A stretch of 15,342 nt of DNA from assembly GCA_965371355.1 (NCBI GenBank), contig CBDUYD010000067.1, positions 1 through 15,342 on the forward strand. Reading direction: 5' to 3'. The notes beneath the pieces are model-generated. The model saw only the letters and a list, made by a program, of their open reading frames with translations. It ran no database searches and had not been told where the DNA came from. Source of the stretch: JASJHI01 sp965371355. Its GTDB lineage: Bacteria > Actinomycetota > Acidimicrobiia > Acidimicrobiales > Ilumatobacteraceae. The translations under genes were made by a program, and so were the position numbers. Within the stretch, counting starts at the first letter, position 1. Each line of letters starts with the position of its first letter. Positions 15,262-15,342 of this stretch are shown here, piece after piece.

Positions 15262-15342
15262 GTGAGCGATTCCGCCGAGCACTCCGACGCCGAGCACTCC
15301 GACGCCGAGCAGTCCGGCGACGGCACGGTCGCCGATGCGACC
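15262..15342 (+). CDS. Start of an unidentified gene (cut by the window end)
   Basis: Only 27 codons are visible, open to the end of the window. The peptide begins with GTG and holds AEHSD twice and a degenerate AEQSG, so the N-terminus is a short acidic, probably disordered tail. I cannot name the family. Evidence for a real gene is the divergent position to the PAC2 gene, a -10 box just upstream, and the tandem repeat keeping the frame. The next kilobase is needed to identify it. Confidence 0.5.
   Translation, partial: MSDSAEHSDAEHSDAEQSGDGTVADAT
15274..15318 (+). repeat. 15-bp in-frame tandem repeat, three units
   Basis: GCCGAGCACTCCGAC at 15274-15288 and 15289-15303 (identical), then 15304-15318 with 13 of 15 matching. 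One unit is five codons, so gain or loss of a unit keeps the reading frame. Confidence 0.85.

Overview
The window is gene-dense, very GC-rich DNA with heavy use of G/C third positions. It carries fourteen complete protein genes and one cut gene on both strands. The gene set (F420-type LLM oxidoreductase, DUF3263 protein paired with a VirR-like LytR_C protein, CysO-like sulfur carrier, lone GroEL behind a CIRCE operator, PAC2 protein, coproheme decarboxylase) points to Actinomycetota. The base composition, the GATC-rich coding style and the many leaderless starts fit a marine or soil Acidimicrobiia such as the Ilumatobacter group; that assignment is an inference. I see no tRNA, rRNA, CRISPR array, insertion sequence or phage gene. 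This is chromosomal housekeeping DNA.

Layout. 15-2675 (+): a universal stress protein and an LLM oxidoreductase in a tight pair, then a metal-dependent amidohydrolase with its own promoter. 2701-3315 (-): uridine kinase. 3396-4342 (+): a DUF3263 and LytR_C pair with a 4-bp overlap, matching the order of Rv0430-Rv0431 in M. tuberculosis. 4353-4477: two tandem 53-bp symmetric imperfect palindromes in the convergent gap, the most unusual non-coding structure here. 4478-5485 (-): glycerate kinase. 5555-6658 (+): CysO-like carrier and a crotonase-family enzyme. 6686-8366 (+): CIRCE operator and groEL. 8401-9892 (+): fdhD and a coproheme decarboxylase. 9907-11151 (-): a lipoprotein substrate-binding protein. 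11250-14307 (+): glnD and a Nudix hydrolase. 14363-15235 (-): PAC2 protein. 15262-end (+): start of an unidentified gene with a 15-bp tandem repeat.

How it works together. There is little evidence of one pathway. Most genes look like separate transcription units. At least eight start codons lie 6-7 nt after a TANNNT -10 hexamer and lack a Shine-Dalgarno sequence, so their mRNAs are probably leaderless. This pattern also decided several start choices (glycerate kinase, Nudix and the substrate-binding protein begin downstream of the longest possible start). Divergent pairs (udk/DUF3263, glycerate kinase/cysO, SBP/glnD, PAC2/last gene) share short promoter regions. In the last pair the two -10 boxes overlap.

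I did not find a clear previously undescribed multi-gene system. The points most worth a second look are the tandem palindromes, the leaderless promoter pattern, a Firmicutes-type active site in the coproheme decarboxylase, a crotonase with Cys where hydratases have the second catalytic Glu, and an orphan CysO.
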